Assembly: GCA_045576855.1 (NCBI GenBank)
Contig: JAZNHG010000034.1
Location: 1 to 49,918 of the forward strand
DNA from: Colimorpha sp045576855
Lineage (GTDB): Bacteria; Bacteroidota; Bacteroidia; Bacteroidales; P3
Reading direction: 5' to 3'
Length of the DNA stretch: 49,918 nucleotides
Of the stretch, positions 25,165 through 33,773 are shown piece after piece (position 1 is the first letter of the stretch; each line of letters begins with the position of its first letter). The notes under the pieces were generated by a model. It had not been told where the DNA came from. It searched no databases and worked only from the letters and a program-made list of their open reading frames with translations. Made by a program: the position numbers and the translations under genes.

Positions 25165-25208
25165 TGTTGGTAAGGTGTTGGTAAGGCGTTGGTAAGGCGT
25201 TGGTAAGG
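25165..25208 (-). repeat. Four tandem 11-bp repeats
   Basis: TGTTGGTAAGG occurs twice and CGTTGGTAAGG twice, head to tail. On the minus strand this reads as TACC followed by AACRCCT at an 11-bp step, the same 4+7 design as the modular elements. Downstream on that strand (25138-25124) lies TTTTACGATGTCGTA, which loosely resembles the TTTTAACATTTCGGA end piece. A 15-bp near-palindrome CTACTACTGTAGTAG lies at 25149-25163. The gap 24997-25359 holds no gene. Confidence 0.75.
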
Positions 25209-25359
25209 AGATGATAGGTTGGGAACCTGGCGTTCAGTGGGTTACAGAGGCGGTTTTTCGCGTCACAACAGGTTGGGGTGTTTTTTTGAAAACCGCTGGC
25301 AATAATCCGCACGCCTCTGCGTTAATACCAGAAACAAAAGACTGCGAACCAGCGACAAG

Positions 25360-26208
25360 ATGGAGAAGATAGACTTCAAACCCTTCAGCCTCAGTGTCCA
25401 CGGCCGACTGACAGAATGGCAGCGCCCCGTGGTGATGGGCATATTGAACATCACCGACGACTCGTTCTACGACGGTGGTCGGCACGCCGGAGCCGAAGCC
25501 ATGCTCGCCCACGCCCGGTGGCTGCTCGACGAGGGGGCCGACATCATAGACCTCGGCGCCGTCAGCTCGCGCCCCGGCGCCCATCTGCTGCCGCCCGCCG
25601 ACGAGGCACGCCGGCTGTCCGACGCAGTAGCACTACTGCGAGCACAACTGCCAGACGCCATCCTCAGCGTCGACACCTGCTACAGCCTGCCCGCACGCGC
25701 CGCCATCGAGGCCGGTGCCGACATGGTGAACGATATCAGCGGCGGCCAGTTCGACCCAGAGATGTACCATACTATCAGCGACTTGCAGGTCCCCTACATC
25801 CTGATGCACACGCGCGGCACACCCGACCACATGCAGCAGCACACCGACTATGCCGACATCGTGGACGACCTGACGCACTATTTCTCCGAGCGTATAGACC
25901 AGCTATATACTCTTGGTATCAAAGACTTATGGATCGACCCCGGCTTTGGATTCGCCAAAACCACGGCCCAGAACCACGAGCTGCTGATGCGACTCGACGA
26001 GCTGACCACCCTCTTCCGCGAACCGCTGCTGGTGGGGATGAGCCGCAAAAGCATGATATACAAGCCGCTGAACATCACCGCCGACCAGGCATTGGCCGGC
26101 ACCATAGCGCTGGACACGCTGGCGCTCGAGCGCGGCGCCCGCATACTGCGGGTACACGACCCGCGACCCGCCCAGGAGACCATAAAGCTCATGTTCCAAG
26201 ATATTTAG
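25360..26208 (+). CDS. folP: Dihydropteroate synthase FolP
   Basis: Folate biosynthesis enzyme joining p-aminobenzoate to dihydropterin pyrophosphate; target of sulfonamides. The 282-residue protein shows the family landmarks MGILNITDDSFYDGG (25-39), GADIIDLGAVSSRPGA, DTCYS, VNDISGG, WIDPGFGFAKT and LLVGMSRKSM. Length is normal. It is divergent from the DUF1599 run and precedes cdaA by 24 bp, a pairing common in Bacteroidota. Confidence 0.96.
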   Translation: MEKIDFKPFSLSVHGRLTEWQRPVVMGILNITDDSFYDGGRHAGAEAMLAHARWLLDEGADIIDLGAVSSRPGAHLLPPADEARRLSDAVALLRAQLPDAILSVDTCYSLPARAAIEAGADMVNDISGGQFDPEMYHTISDLQVPYILMHTRGTPDHMQQHTDYADIVDDLTHYFSERIDQLYTLGIKDLWIDPGFGFAKTTAQNHELLMRLDELTTLFREPLLVGMSRKSMIYKPLNITADQALAGTIALDTLALERGARILRVHDPRPAQETIKLMFQDI

Positions 26209-26232
26209 AAACAATCAAAACCCATCACCGAC

Positions 26233-27027
26233 ATGATACCCCTTGCCCTACTCGGATTGCCCACCCTGCGCATCGTAGACATCTTCGACATCGCCATCGT
26301 GGCCATACTGGCCTACTATATCTACCGCATGGCCCGCGGCACCAATGTGATGCTCATCTTCTGGGCCCTGCTGGTGCTGCTGGTCGGCTGGCGCATCGCC
26401 GACAGCCTTGGAATGAGGCTCTTAGGCGCCATACTCAGCGCCGTGTCGGGCGTCGGACTCATCGCCCTGGTGGTCATCTTCCAGCCCGAGATACGCAAGT
26501 TCCTGCTCTTTCTGGGCACCAAGACCCAGTTGAACGAGAGTCTGTGGAAGCGACTCCAGTTCTGGCGCCGGCAGCAACAGATGGCCAAAGGGGTCAACTA
26601 CGAGGCTTATGTCAACGCCTGCATGCACATGTCGCAGTCGAAGACGGGCGCACTGATAGTCTTCAAACGGCAGAACTCGGTCGACGACCTGGTAAACACC
26701 GGCGAACGAATCGACGCATTGGCATCCAGCGCGTTGATTGAGGCCCTCTTTTTCAAGAACTCGCCCCTGCACGACGGCGCCGTCATAGCCCACGAAAACC
26801 ACCTGATAGCGGCGCGATGCATCCTGCCCGTCACTTCGCGGCTCGACATCGACCCCAACTTGGGCCTGCGCCACCGGTCGGCCATCGGCGTCACCGAGCA
26901 GCTTGATGTACTGAGCGTTATCGTCAGCGAAGAGACCGGCGCCATCAGCTACGCCCTGGGCGGAGTGATTCACCACGACATCACGCCCGTCGAGCTGCGC
27001 CAGGCACTCGAAAAGTACGAATGCTGA
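26233..27027 (+). CDS. cdaA: Diadenylate cyclase CdaA
   Basis: Membrane-bound enzyme producing c-di-AMP from two ATP, a signal for potassium, osmotic and wall homeostasis. The 264-residue protein has three N-terminal membrane segments (within residues 15-85) and a DisA_N domain with the catalytic DGA at 181-183 and RHRSA at 213-217. Layout and length match CdaA. It follows folP closely and is probably cotranscribed. Confidence 0.95.
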   Translation: MIPLALLGLPTLRIVDIFDIAIVAILAYYIYRMARGTNVMLIFWALLVLLVGWRIADSLGMRLLGAILSAVSGVGLIALVVIFQPEIRKFLLFLGTKTQLNESLWKRLQFWRRQQQMAKGVNYEAYVNACMHMSQSKTGALIVFKRQNSVDDLVNTGERIDALASSALIEALFFKNSPLHDGAVIAHENHLIAARCILPVTSRLDIDPNLGLRHRSAIGVTEQLDVLSVIVSEETGAISYALGGVIHHDITPVELRQALEKYEC

Positions 27028-27099
27028 CCGTCGCACAAACGCCACCCGCCCCTGCCCCGCCCATGTAAACGACAGATAATTGCCGTTTTATAAATTTAA

Positions 27100-27131
27100 T
27101 TTGTTCCATTCTAAAAATAATAGTATCTTTG
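27100..27131 (+). promoter_or_regulatory. Bacteroidota-type promoter of the M16 peptidase gene
   Basis: TTTG (27100-27103), 20 nt, then TATCTTTG (27124-27131): both boxes match the consensus. Initiation near 27138 would give a leader of about 185 nt, long for this window, in which I see no convincing riboswitch or attenuator. Confidence 0.82.
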
Positions 27132-27322
27132 CACCTCAATTTGGCCAAAGAGAGCCTGTGCCATACCTGTTTTTCGCAAAACACACTCATCTCTATACCA
27201 GCGTATTGCAGAGAAAAGACAAAAAAAGTGGCCCGTCCGGTGTAAGATTCGGCACCCTCATTGCGTCAAATAGATATACGACAACGAAGAAACAATAAAA
27301 AATAACAACAAAAACCACACAA

Positions 27323-30193
27323 ATGAAAAAGACAATCTGGATTCTGCTGCTGACATTCGTATTCAGTGGCCTCTCCTATGCCCAGTTGCCCGGTAGCAAC
27401 AAGCAGGAGAAGAAAAGCGACCTCAACGCCCAGGTGCCCCTCGACAAGAAGGTGCGCTACGGCAAACTGGACAACGGATTCACCTACTACATCCGTGCCA
27501 ACAAGAAGCCGGAGAACATGATTCAGTTCCGCCTGGTGAGCAATGCCGGTTCCATCCTGGAGCGCGACGACCAGCAGGGCTTGGCTCACTTCTGCGAGCA
27601 CATGGCTTTCAACGGCATCAAGGGTTACCCCCACAACACGATGATCGACAAGCTGCAGAAGCATGGTGTCGAATTCGGACGCGACATCAACGCCTACACC
27701 TCGTTCGACCAGACCGTTTACTACGTCAACATGCCCGCCGACGACCCCGAGATGGTGAAGATGGGTATGGAGATTCTCGACGGTTGGGCCGGCAACATCC
27801 TCTTCGACGAGAAAGAAATTGAGGAAGAGCGCGGCGTCATCCACGAGGAGTGGCGCGGTGGCGTCGGCCACGGCGACCGTCTGCGCCAGAAGACCTGGCC
27901 CATCATGCTCAAAGGTTCGCTCTATGCCAACCGCCTGCCCATCGGCAAGGAAGAAGTCATCATGAACTTCAAGCGCCAGGCCATCGTCGACTTCTTCAAC
28001 GACTGGTACCGTCCCGACCTGCAGGCCATCGTCATCGTGGGCGACATCGCCGATGTGAATGCCCTCGAGCAGCAGGTGAAAGAAGTCTTTGGCAGCCACC
28101 CCAAGACCCAGAACCCCAAGGAGCGCAAGAGCTTTGAGATACCCAACAATGTAGAGCCTCTCATCTGCATCGCCCAGGACAAAGAGGCCACCAGCGCCAC
28201 CCTCAACCTGATGTGGAAGCACAAAAAAGCCCACAACGGCACCATTGGCGACTACCGCGCCATGATTGTGCGTAACCTGATCGACATGATGATCAACGAG
28301 CGCTTCGCCGAGCTGAGCCAGAAGCCCACCGCCCCGATGATGTATGCCGGTGGCGGCTACGGCGGCTTCCTCGGCCGCGAGATCGACGCCTTCACCCTGG
28401 CCGCTGCCCCCAAGGAGGGCCGCATCAACGAGACCGCCGAGCTGCTGCTCCGCGTGGCCAAGCAAATCGACGACCACGGCTTCCTGCAGGCCGAGCTCGA
28501 CCGCCAGAAAGAAGACCTCCTCAGCACCTATGCCAAGCTGGCCAAAGAGGCCAACAAGACCCAGAGCAACAGCCTGGCCGACGAGTACACCAACCACTTC
28601 CTCGAGAACGAGCCCTGCCCCGGCATCGTGCAGGAGTGGAAGTATGCCAAAGAGTTCATCCCCGAAATCACCGTCGAGGAGTGCAACCAGATCGTCAAGG
28701 GCTGGTTCAGCGAAGAGAATATGATATTCTACCTCACCGCCCCCGAGCAGGAAGGCTACAAGGTGCCCACCGAGCAGGAGGCCACCAACATCCTGAAAAA
28801 CTTCAAGAACATCAAGACCGAGCCTTGGGTTGACACCTACAAGGATGAGCCCCTCTTCAGCGAGGAAGTGCCGGCTTGCGACTACACCGTCACCAAGTAC
28901 AACAGCGCCCTCGGCTACTTCGAGTACACGCTGCCCAACGGCATCCGCTTCATCGTGAAGCAGACCGACTACAAGGCCGACGAAATCCAGATTGCCAGCT
29001 ATGGCTTCGGCGGCACCTCGCTCTACGAGGACAAGGACGCTTACGAGGCCCAGAACGCCGCTTCCTTCGTCGACGCCGGCGGTATCGCCAACTTCAGCGC
29101 CACCGACCTCAACAAGAAGCTCAAGGGTATGAACCTCAGCATCAGCCCCTATATCAGCGAACAGACCCAGGGCTTCCAGGGCAATTGCTCGCCCAAGGAC
29201 CTCGAGACCACCCTGCAGCTGATCAACCTCTACTACACCGCCCCCCGCAAGGACCAGGAAGCCTACGAGCGCAACATCGACAACACCCTGCAGCAGATCA
29301 AGTTCGTCCGTGAGAACCCGCAGGTGGCCTTCATCGAGAAGTTCTACAAGACCGCCTACCCGAACGACAAGCGCACGGTGCTCATCGCCACCGAGGAGCA
29401 GGTGCGTGGCCTGAACTTGGACCGCATGTTCAATATCTACCGCAACCGCTTCGCCGATGCCTCGAACCAGACCTTCTTCTTCGTGGGTAACGTCAGTGAT
29501 CAGGATGTCGACCTTATAGCCCGCTATCTGAACCACCTGCCCGTCAACGGCAAGCAGCGCAACGACAAATTCGTCAACCGCAACGCCAAGTTTGCTGAAG
29601 GCATCCAGCACGCCGAAGCCGTCAAGGGTATCGAGCGCCAGGGTATGCTCATCATCAGCGGCCAGATGGATGTCGACGCCGCCGAGTTGACTCCCCGCAC
29701 CCGTATCGCCATCCAGGAGCTCAGCGAAGCCCTCGGCATTACGGTGACCCAGATTATCCGCGAGAAGAACGGTGACGCCTACAGCCCCTCGGCCGGCTTC
29801 GACTACGAGATTTCGCCCGTCGGACAGGTCAGCTGGCAGTTCTACATCGGCTGCGACCCCGAGAAAGCCGCCAAAATTGAGAAAGACTGCATAGAGATTC
29901 TCCGCAACTACACCAAGAAGGGCTGCGACAAGGAGACCCTCAGCAAGGTGCAGGAGCAGATGCTCGTCAACCGTGGCAAGACCGTACAGAACAATGGTTT
30001 CTGGATGGGACAGATTCAGGGCAGCTACCGCTTCAACGAGAGCCGTGACTATCAAGTGAACGACTATGAGCGCATCGTGCGCAGTGTCACCACCAAGGAT
30101 ATCCGCAACATCGCCAAGCGCTATGTCAACCTGAACAACTACGTCGTCGTGACCCTGCGTCCGGAGAACCCCGACGCCGGCAGCGCCGAATAA
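27323..30193 (+). CDS. M16 family (insulinase/pitrilysin-like) metallopeptidase
   Basis: A 956-residue exported zinc peptidase. The signal peptide ends near SYAQ (residue 21). The inverted zinc motif HFCEH is at 89-93, with the third ligand in the EIEEERGVIHEEW stretch at about 165-177. The second half repeats the M16 fold without the zinc motif, as is usual for paired M16 domains in one chain. Likely a periplasmic oligopeptidase; the substrate is unknown. It has its own strong promoter and a strong terminator at 30213, so it is a single-gene unit. Confidence 0.94.
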   Translation: MKKTIWILLLTFVFSGLSYAQLPGSNKQEKKSDLNAQVPLDKKVRYGKLDNGFTYYIRANKKPENMIQFRLVSNAGSILERDDQQGLAHFCEHMAFNGIKGYPHNTMIDKLQKHGVEFGRDINAYTSFDQTVYYVNMPADDPEMVKMGMEILDGWAGNILFDEKEIEEERGVIHEEWRGGVGHGDRLRQKTWPIMLKGSLYANRLPIGKEEVIMNFKRQAIVDFFNDWYRPDLQAIVIVGDIADVNALEQQVKEVFGSHPKTQNPKERKSFEIPNNVEPLICIAQDKEATSATLNLMWKHKKAHNGTIGDYRAMIVRNLIDMMINERFAELSQKPTAPMMYAGGGYGGFLGREIDAFTLAAAPKEGRINETAELLLRVAKQIDDHGFLQAELDRQKEDLLSTYAKLAKEANKTQSNSLADEYTNHFLENEPCPGIVQEWKYAKEFIPEITVEECNQIVKGWFSEENMIFYLTAPEQEGYKVPTEQEATNILKNFKNIKTEPWVDTYKDEPLFSEEVPACDYTVTKYNSALGYFEYTLPNGIRFIVKQTDYKADEIQIASYGFGGTSLYEDKDAYEAQNAASFVDAGGIANFSATDLNKKLKGMNLSISPYISEQTQGFQGNCSPKDLETTLQLINLYYTAPRKDQEAYERNIDNTLQQIKFVRENPQVAFIEKFYKTAYPNDKRTVLIATEEQVRGLNLDRMFNIYRNRFADASNQTFFFVGNVSDQDVDLIARYLNHLPVNGKQRNDKFVNRNAKFAEGIQHAEAVKGIERQGMLIISGQMDVDAAELTPRTRIAIQELSEALGITVTQIIREKNGDAYSPSAGFDYEISPVGQVSWQFYIGCDPEKAAKIEKDCIEILRNYTKKGCDKETLSKVQEQMLVNRGKTVQNNGFWMGQIQGSYRFNESRDYQVNDYERIVRSVTTKDIRNIAKRYVNLNNYVVVTLRPENPDAGSAE

Positions 30194-30212
30194 AACTCCC
30201 CTAGGGAAAAGA

Positions 30213-30258
30213 GAAAGCCTCCGCAGCATCGTTGTGATACTGCGGAGGCTTTCTTCTT
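30213..30258 (+). terminator. Strong hairpin terminator after the M16 gene
   Basis: A 14-bp perfect stem, GAAAGCCTCCGCAG (30213-30226) with CTGCGGAGGCTTTC (30240-30253), is followed by TTCTT. Confidence 0.88.
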
Positions 30259-30364
30259 CCACCCTCCATCCGTTTTGCGACAGTTTACATGTCTCGGTAG
30301 AGCCCACTTAGGGAGAAGAGGGCATAAAATTAAATATTCAGCTGTTTTATTCGATTTTTTTGTG

Positions 30365-30372
30365 TACTTTTG
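30365..30372 (+). promoter_or_regulatory. Probable -7 box of the NAD(P)HX dehydratase gene
   Basis: TACTTTTG matches TAnnTTTG and lies 22 bp before the ATG at 30394. It overlaps an in-frame TTG at 30370, which argues against that codon as the start. No clear TTTG box lies upstream. Confidence 0.5.
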
Positions 30373-30393
30373 CAAAATGATAACCCTATTGTT

Positions 30394-31176
30394 ATGCGGA
30401 ATCCTGAGACTACAAAACACGACTACGGACACGCTCTGATTATTGCCGGCGCCTACGGACGCATGGGTTGTGCCATCCTGGCCGCACGGGCTACGCTGCG
30501 GAGCGGCTGCGGCCTAGTGACAGTACACCTGCCCTCGCGCTGCGTCGACCCGATGCAAGCCGCCTTCCCTGAGGCTATGGTGAGCATTGACCCTGACGAA
30601 GAAGTCTTCACCACTCCCCCACCCCACCTGGAACGGTACTCAGCCATCGCCATAGGCCCCGGCTTGGGCACCGACCCAAGGACGCAAGCCGCCCTGTACG
30701 CCATATTTCGCCAGCGTCCTGCCGACCAGCCGCTAGTGCTCGATGCCGATGCATTGAACATCTTGGCCATACACCGTGATTGGCTGCCCTCCGGTGCCGT
30801 CATAACGCCCCACGCCAGAGAATATGCTCGCCTGTTCGGCGATGCCAGCCCCGCAGAGATGGCTAAAGCGCACAATATAATCATCGTCAAGAAAACCCAC
30901 CACACGCGCATCTACGCCCCCGACGGACAGATGTATGAGAACCAGACTGGCAATGCCGGCATGGCCACCGCAGGCTGTGGCGATGTACTGACAGGCATAA
31001 CTACCGGAATGCTAGCACATTCAGCAGCATCCATATTCCATACCGTATGTCGTGCTGTCGAAATACATGGCAAATTAGGTGATTTATGCATCCAAAACCA
31101 GACAGAATCGAGCCTTATAGCCTCCGATATAGTTGACAAACTCAGACTCATATCTACTGATATAACAGACGATTAA
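30394..31176 (+). CDS. nnrD: ADP-dependent NAD(P)H-hydrate dehydratase, stand-alone
   Basis: Repairs hydrated NADH/NADPH by dehydration (ribokinase-like fold); about 260 residues from the chosen ATG. Visible motifs are IIAGAYGRMGCAILAARATLRSG for the N-terminal loop, IAIGPGLGTD, ITPHAREYARL, and GNAGMATAGCGDVLTGI, the conserved nucleotide and catalytic site. The epimerase domain that is usually fused to it in bacteria is missing here, so only the dehydratase half is encoded. I chose ATG 30394 because the TTG 24 bp upstream lies in the promoter box. tRNA-Asn follows 122 bp later. Confidence 0.9.
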   Translation: MRNPETTKHDYGHALIIAGAYGRMGCAILAARATLRSGCGLVTVHLPSRCVDPMQAAFPEAMVSIDPDEEVFTTPPPHLERYSAIAIGPGLGTDPRTQAALYAIFRQRPADQPLVLDADALNILAIHRDWLPSGAVITPHAREYARLFGDASPAEMAKAHNIIIVKKTHHTRIYAPDGQMYENQTGNAGMATAGCGDVLTGITTGMLAHSAASIFHTVCRAVEIHGKLGDLCIQNQTESSLIASDIVDKLRLISTDITDD

Positions 31177-31206
31177 GAATAAAAAGAAAAAATATTTGAA
31201 AAAATA

Positions 31207-31238
31207 TTTGGTCAATTCAGAAAAAGGTTGTACCTTTG
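31207..31238 (+). promoter_or_regulatory. Bacteroidota-type promoter of tRNA-Asn
   Basis: TTTG (31207-31210), 20 nt, then TACCTTTG (31231-31238): both boxes match the consensus. It lies just after two near-identical AT-rich stretches (AAAAATATTTG). Confidence 0.82.
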
Positions 31239-31298
31239 CACCCGGTTTCAAGAGAGAAGCCAAGGCAGAAAGCCCTGACGAAATCGGAGAAATAAGAT

Positions 31299-31372
31299 TC
31301 CTCCTTAGCTCAGTTGGTTAGAGCACCTGACTGTTAATCAGGGGGTCGAAGGTTCAAGTCCTTCAGGGGGAG
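31299..31372 (+). tRNA. tRNA-Asn (anticodon GTT)
   Basis: A 74-nt cloverleaf. The acceptor stem TCCTCCT pairs with AGGGGGA (one T-G pair), with discriminator G. The D arm is GCTCAGTTGGTTAGAGC, the anticodon stem CCTGA/TCAGG holds the loop CTGTTAA with anticodon GTT at 31333-31335, and the T arm has GGTTCAAGTCC. The 3' CCA is not encoded. A promoter precedes and a terminator follows, so it is transcribed alone. Confidence 0.97.
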
Positions 31373-31378
31373 CAAACA

Positions 31379-31417
31379 AAAAGATGAATGTCAAATGACA
31401 TTCATCTTTTTATTTTA
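31379..31417 (+). terminator. Terminator after tRNA-Asn
   Basis: A 15-bp perfect stem (31379-31393 with 31396-31410) with a 2-nt loop is followed by TATTTTA. Confidence 0.85.
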
Positions 31418-32010
31418 TAAGCCATTTGTCTCTATCGCGTTTAATACAAAAAAGTCGACCTATAGGTCATTTTGCTGGATAGAATGTCAAACACAAAACA
31501 AGATTGAGAGCACATTCACCGACCTGAAAAAGAAACGCAAAAACACAGCGGGATATCGAAGGTGAACTGCAAGCGGTTCATCAGTGGTTTTCTTGGCATT
31601 GAGATCTCAGGATCCGCTGCATGCAGTGTCTGTCCCGTTCAATCTTGAGGCGGCTGTCCTATTCCCCATGGGGGTGCCACCCCCAGCAGAGCCCCATTGC
31701 GCTTCAGACTGTGCAGCAAAAATACGAAATCTTTTCAAAACGGCCATCCTGCAATTTGACCTACACATCTAGTTTTCAACAAACCTCTGTTATTCTACCG
31801 TTTAGTATAAAAGAACAAAAAAGCAGGACTCCTTTAGGAATCCAGCTTTTTACTCTTTCCAGTTTTTAAAGTAGTACACTCTGAGGAATCTGTAGCGTCT
31901 ATATTTCTAATGTCCCCTCCTCGGCCAAAACTAATATCTCACAAACTGCCACAATCCGCCCACTATTCGTTTTGCCCGTTCGTTACGCATTCTAATCATT
32001 TTCAATATAG
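31418..32010. other. Gene-free stretch with one hairpin
   Basis: About 590 bp without a recognisable gene. Two short plus-strand frames (31584-31772 and 31621-31869) overlap each other, have no family resemblance and are probably spurious. An imperfect stem-loop with a poly-A/poly-T base (31818-31851, AAAAAGC...GCTTTTT) looks like a terminator and could end the minus-strand polysaccharide operon after wbuC. Confidence 0.6.
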
Positions 32011-32430
32011 TTAGCATTGAAGGATATCCTCTGGTCCCAGCGGTTCATACTTCCCGTCCTTGCACTCCAGAATCACAGTGCCGCTCTCCAGCACCTGCAC
32101 CGTGTGCCACTGGCCGATGGGGATATTCAGGGCAACGCACTCGCCACCCGGCGAGAGTTCGATGACCTCCGTCTCCTCCAAACTTGGTAAGCCTGTCGAA
32201 CCACCCGACTCGTTATAAAACACCTCCTGCAGCCGTCCCCGCAGGCACACCACCGTCTCCGAGCTGTGCCGATGCCGATGTATCGGCAGCGGACTCCCCG
32301 GCTCAATCGCGTTCAGCATCCGCTGCGAGCCATCCTCCGCAGAGTTCCGCAGGTCATAATTCATCCGCAGCCGGGGCGAAGCCTTCGCCTTGGCCGTCAA
32401 GTCATCAAGCAATTCTTGTGATATAACCAT
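32011..32430 (-). CDS. wbuC: WbuC-family cupin-fold metalloprotein
   Basis: A 139-residue single-domain cupin. Metal-ligand residues are visible in PIHRHRHSSETVVCLRGRL and the second motif GQWHTVQVLESGTVILE. The N-terminus (MVISQELLDDLTAKAKASPRLRMNYDLR) is the WbuC signature. WbuC genes accompany O-antigen clusters, but their reaction is not established. It lies 42 bp after the WecA-like gene and is probably the last gene of the cluster. The stretch NESGGSTGLPSLEE between the two cupin motifs looks longer than in relatives I recall. Confidence 0.85.
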   Translation of the reverse strand: MVISQELLDDLTAKAKASPRLRMNYDLRNSAEDGSQRMLNAIEPGSPLPIHRHRHSSETVVCLRGRLQEVFYNESGGSTGLPSLEETEVIELSPGGECVALNIPIGQWHTVQVLESGTVILECKDGKYEPLGPEDILQC

Positions 32431-32472
32431 TCTTAAAAAAAATAATCTGTGATTTCTGTGCTATCTGTGTGA

Positions 32473-33543
32473 CTACTTCTTCAACGAAGCCAGATACTCC
32501 TCATGCAAATGATAATACCTCTTCATAAACACCACATACGCCCCTACCAGCACAGCACCGGCACACACCAGATACACCCAATGCGCCAGCACCGTCGCAG
32601 GGCACAGATAGATGAATCCCAGCGAAATCACCAGCTGCAATGCCATATACAGAAGCGACACCGCCACGTGACTCATCCCCAGTTCATTCGCCATCAGCTG
32701 ATACGCGTGCTTGCGGTGCGCCTGACCCAAGTTCTCGTGCAGCATAATCCGATGCACAATCGTGCAAACGCCATCCACCCCATACACCAGCAGCAGCACC
32801 ATCCACGTCACATCCCTCGTCCTTGCAATCAACAAACCAATCGCAAACAGCATAATAAACGCAATGCCGATACTTCCCACATCCCCAGCAAAACACTTCG
32901 CCTTACCCTTCGGCCTGAAATTGAAGAAACTGAACACCAGCACTCCAAGGATAGCGACAATCAGGTACGACGGCTCAATAAACGCCCCTACTTTCAACTG
33001 ACTATCATCTATGAACTCTGAACTATCAACTAACAGCAACGGCACCAACACCGCCAGCGCATACCCCGCCGTAAGCCCGTTGATCCCATCCATAAAGTTA
33101 ATCACATCCGTTGCGCCCACAAACACAATCAGCGCCACAATGCCAATCGCCACCACCCAGTACCACGGCAGCCCCGACAGCCCACTCGTGCAAAGCACGA
33201 TACTCCAGAACATCAGCTCTGTCGCCACGAACTGCACCACCAGCCGCACACTGTCCGGCAACGAATGCACATCGTCCCAGAAACTCACCCCCGCCACGAG
33301 CACCAGCCCCACGAGAAACGGCAGATACTCCGCAATGTCCTTCCCCTGCACCACCATCAAAAATACCCACACGATCATAGACACCGAGAAAACAATCCCG
33401 CCCCCTCGGAGCACAATCGTCGTGTGCGAGCTCCGCTCATTGGGTTTGTCGATGATGTTAAACCTGTCCGCAATGCGGAAATACAAAAGTTCCGCCGCCA
33501 CCAGAATGGCAGCGATAATCAAATATGTCACGTGGATCTTCAT
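32473..33543 (-). CDS. WecA/MraY-family undecaprenyl-phosphate sugar-1-phosphate transferase
   Basis: Polytopic membrane enzyme (356 residues, about ten hydrophobic segments) that starts a glycan repeat unit by moving a sugar-1-phosphate (GlcNAc-type in most relatives) from a UDP-sugar to undecaprenyl phosphate. Conserved landmarks are the DD pair at 90-91 (SFWDDVHS), NFMDGINGL at 149-157, AGDVGS with D221, and QAHRKHAYQLM near the cytoplasmic loop. In Bacteroidales such genes typically close capsule clusters. Its ATG overlaps the stop of the 62-codon gene upstream as ATGA. Confidence 0.92.
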   Translation of the reverse strand: MKIHVTYLIIAAILVAAELLYFRIADRFNIIDKPNERSSHTTIVLRGGGIVFSVSMIVWVFLMVVQGKDIAEYLPFLVGLVLVAGVSFWDDVHSLPDSVRLVVQFVATELMFWSIVLCTSGLSGLPWYWVVAIGIVALIVFVGATDVINFMDGINGLTAGYALAVLVPLLLVDSSEFIDDSQLKVGAFIEPSYLIVAILGVLVFSFFNFRPKGKAKCFAGDVGSIGIAFIMLFAIGLLIARTRDVTWMVLLLVYGVDGVCTIVHRIMLHENLGQAHRKHAYQLMANELGMSHVAVSLLYMALQLVISLGFIYLCPATVLAHWVYLVCAGAVLVGAYVVFMKRYYHLHEEYLASLKK

Positions 33544-33728
33544 TCCATTATCTGTCTTTGTTTCCTCAACTCATTCATCGCATCCTCGATCTCCTTCAGC
33601 GACACCTCGCCTCTCCACATCTTGTAGATATACTCCGGCGTGTTGGCACCATACTCCGTGGGCGAAGACATACCCTCGTCCTCCATCCATTGCTTCAGTC
33701 GCGCGACTATGTTTTCGTTTGCGTCCAT
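33540..33728 (-). CDS. Small protein of unknown function (62 aa)
   Basis: I do not recognise this protein. It is charged and helical (KQWMEDEGM, EYIYKMWRGEVSLKEIEDAMNELRKQRQ), with no signal peptide or membrane segment. It is supported as a gene by the 4-bp ATGA overlap with the following WecA-like gene, which suggests translational coupling, and by the lack of a competing frame. It could be a partner or regulator of the transferase; that is a guess. Confidence 0.6.
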   Translation of the reverse strand: MDANENIVARLKQWMEDEGMSSPTEYGANTPEYIYKMWRGEVSLKEIEDAMNELRKQRQIME

Positions 33729-33773
33729 ATCTTTTGCGGTAATTGTTTACTTGTGATGACTAACTTTTATTCT

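Noticed and set aside
27138..27322. Riboswitch in the long M16 leader
   Set aside because: The leader is about 185 nt, but I find no conserved aptamer pattern and no terminator/antiterminator pair.
27266..30307. 1013-codon open frame antisense to the M16 peptidase gene
   Set aside because: It is a by-product of strong GC bias at third codon positions of the sense gene. Its translation is low-complexity (Leu, Val, Gly, Asp) with no domain, and the sense frame has clear M16 motifs, a promoter and a terminator.
30370..30393. TTG start for the NAD(P)HX dehydratase
   Set aside because: The TTG lies within the TACTTTTG promoter box and would not be transcribed.
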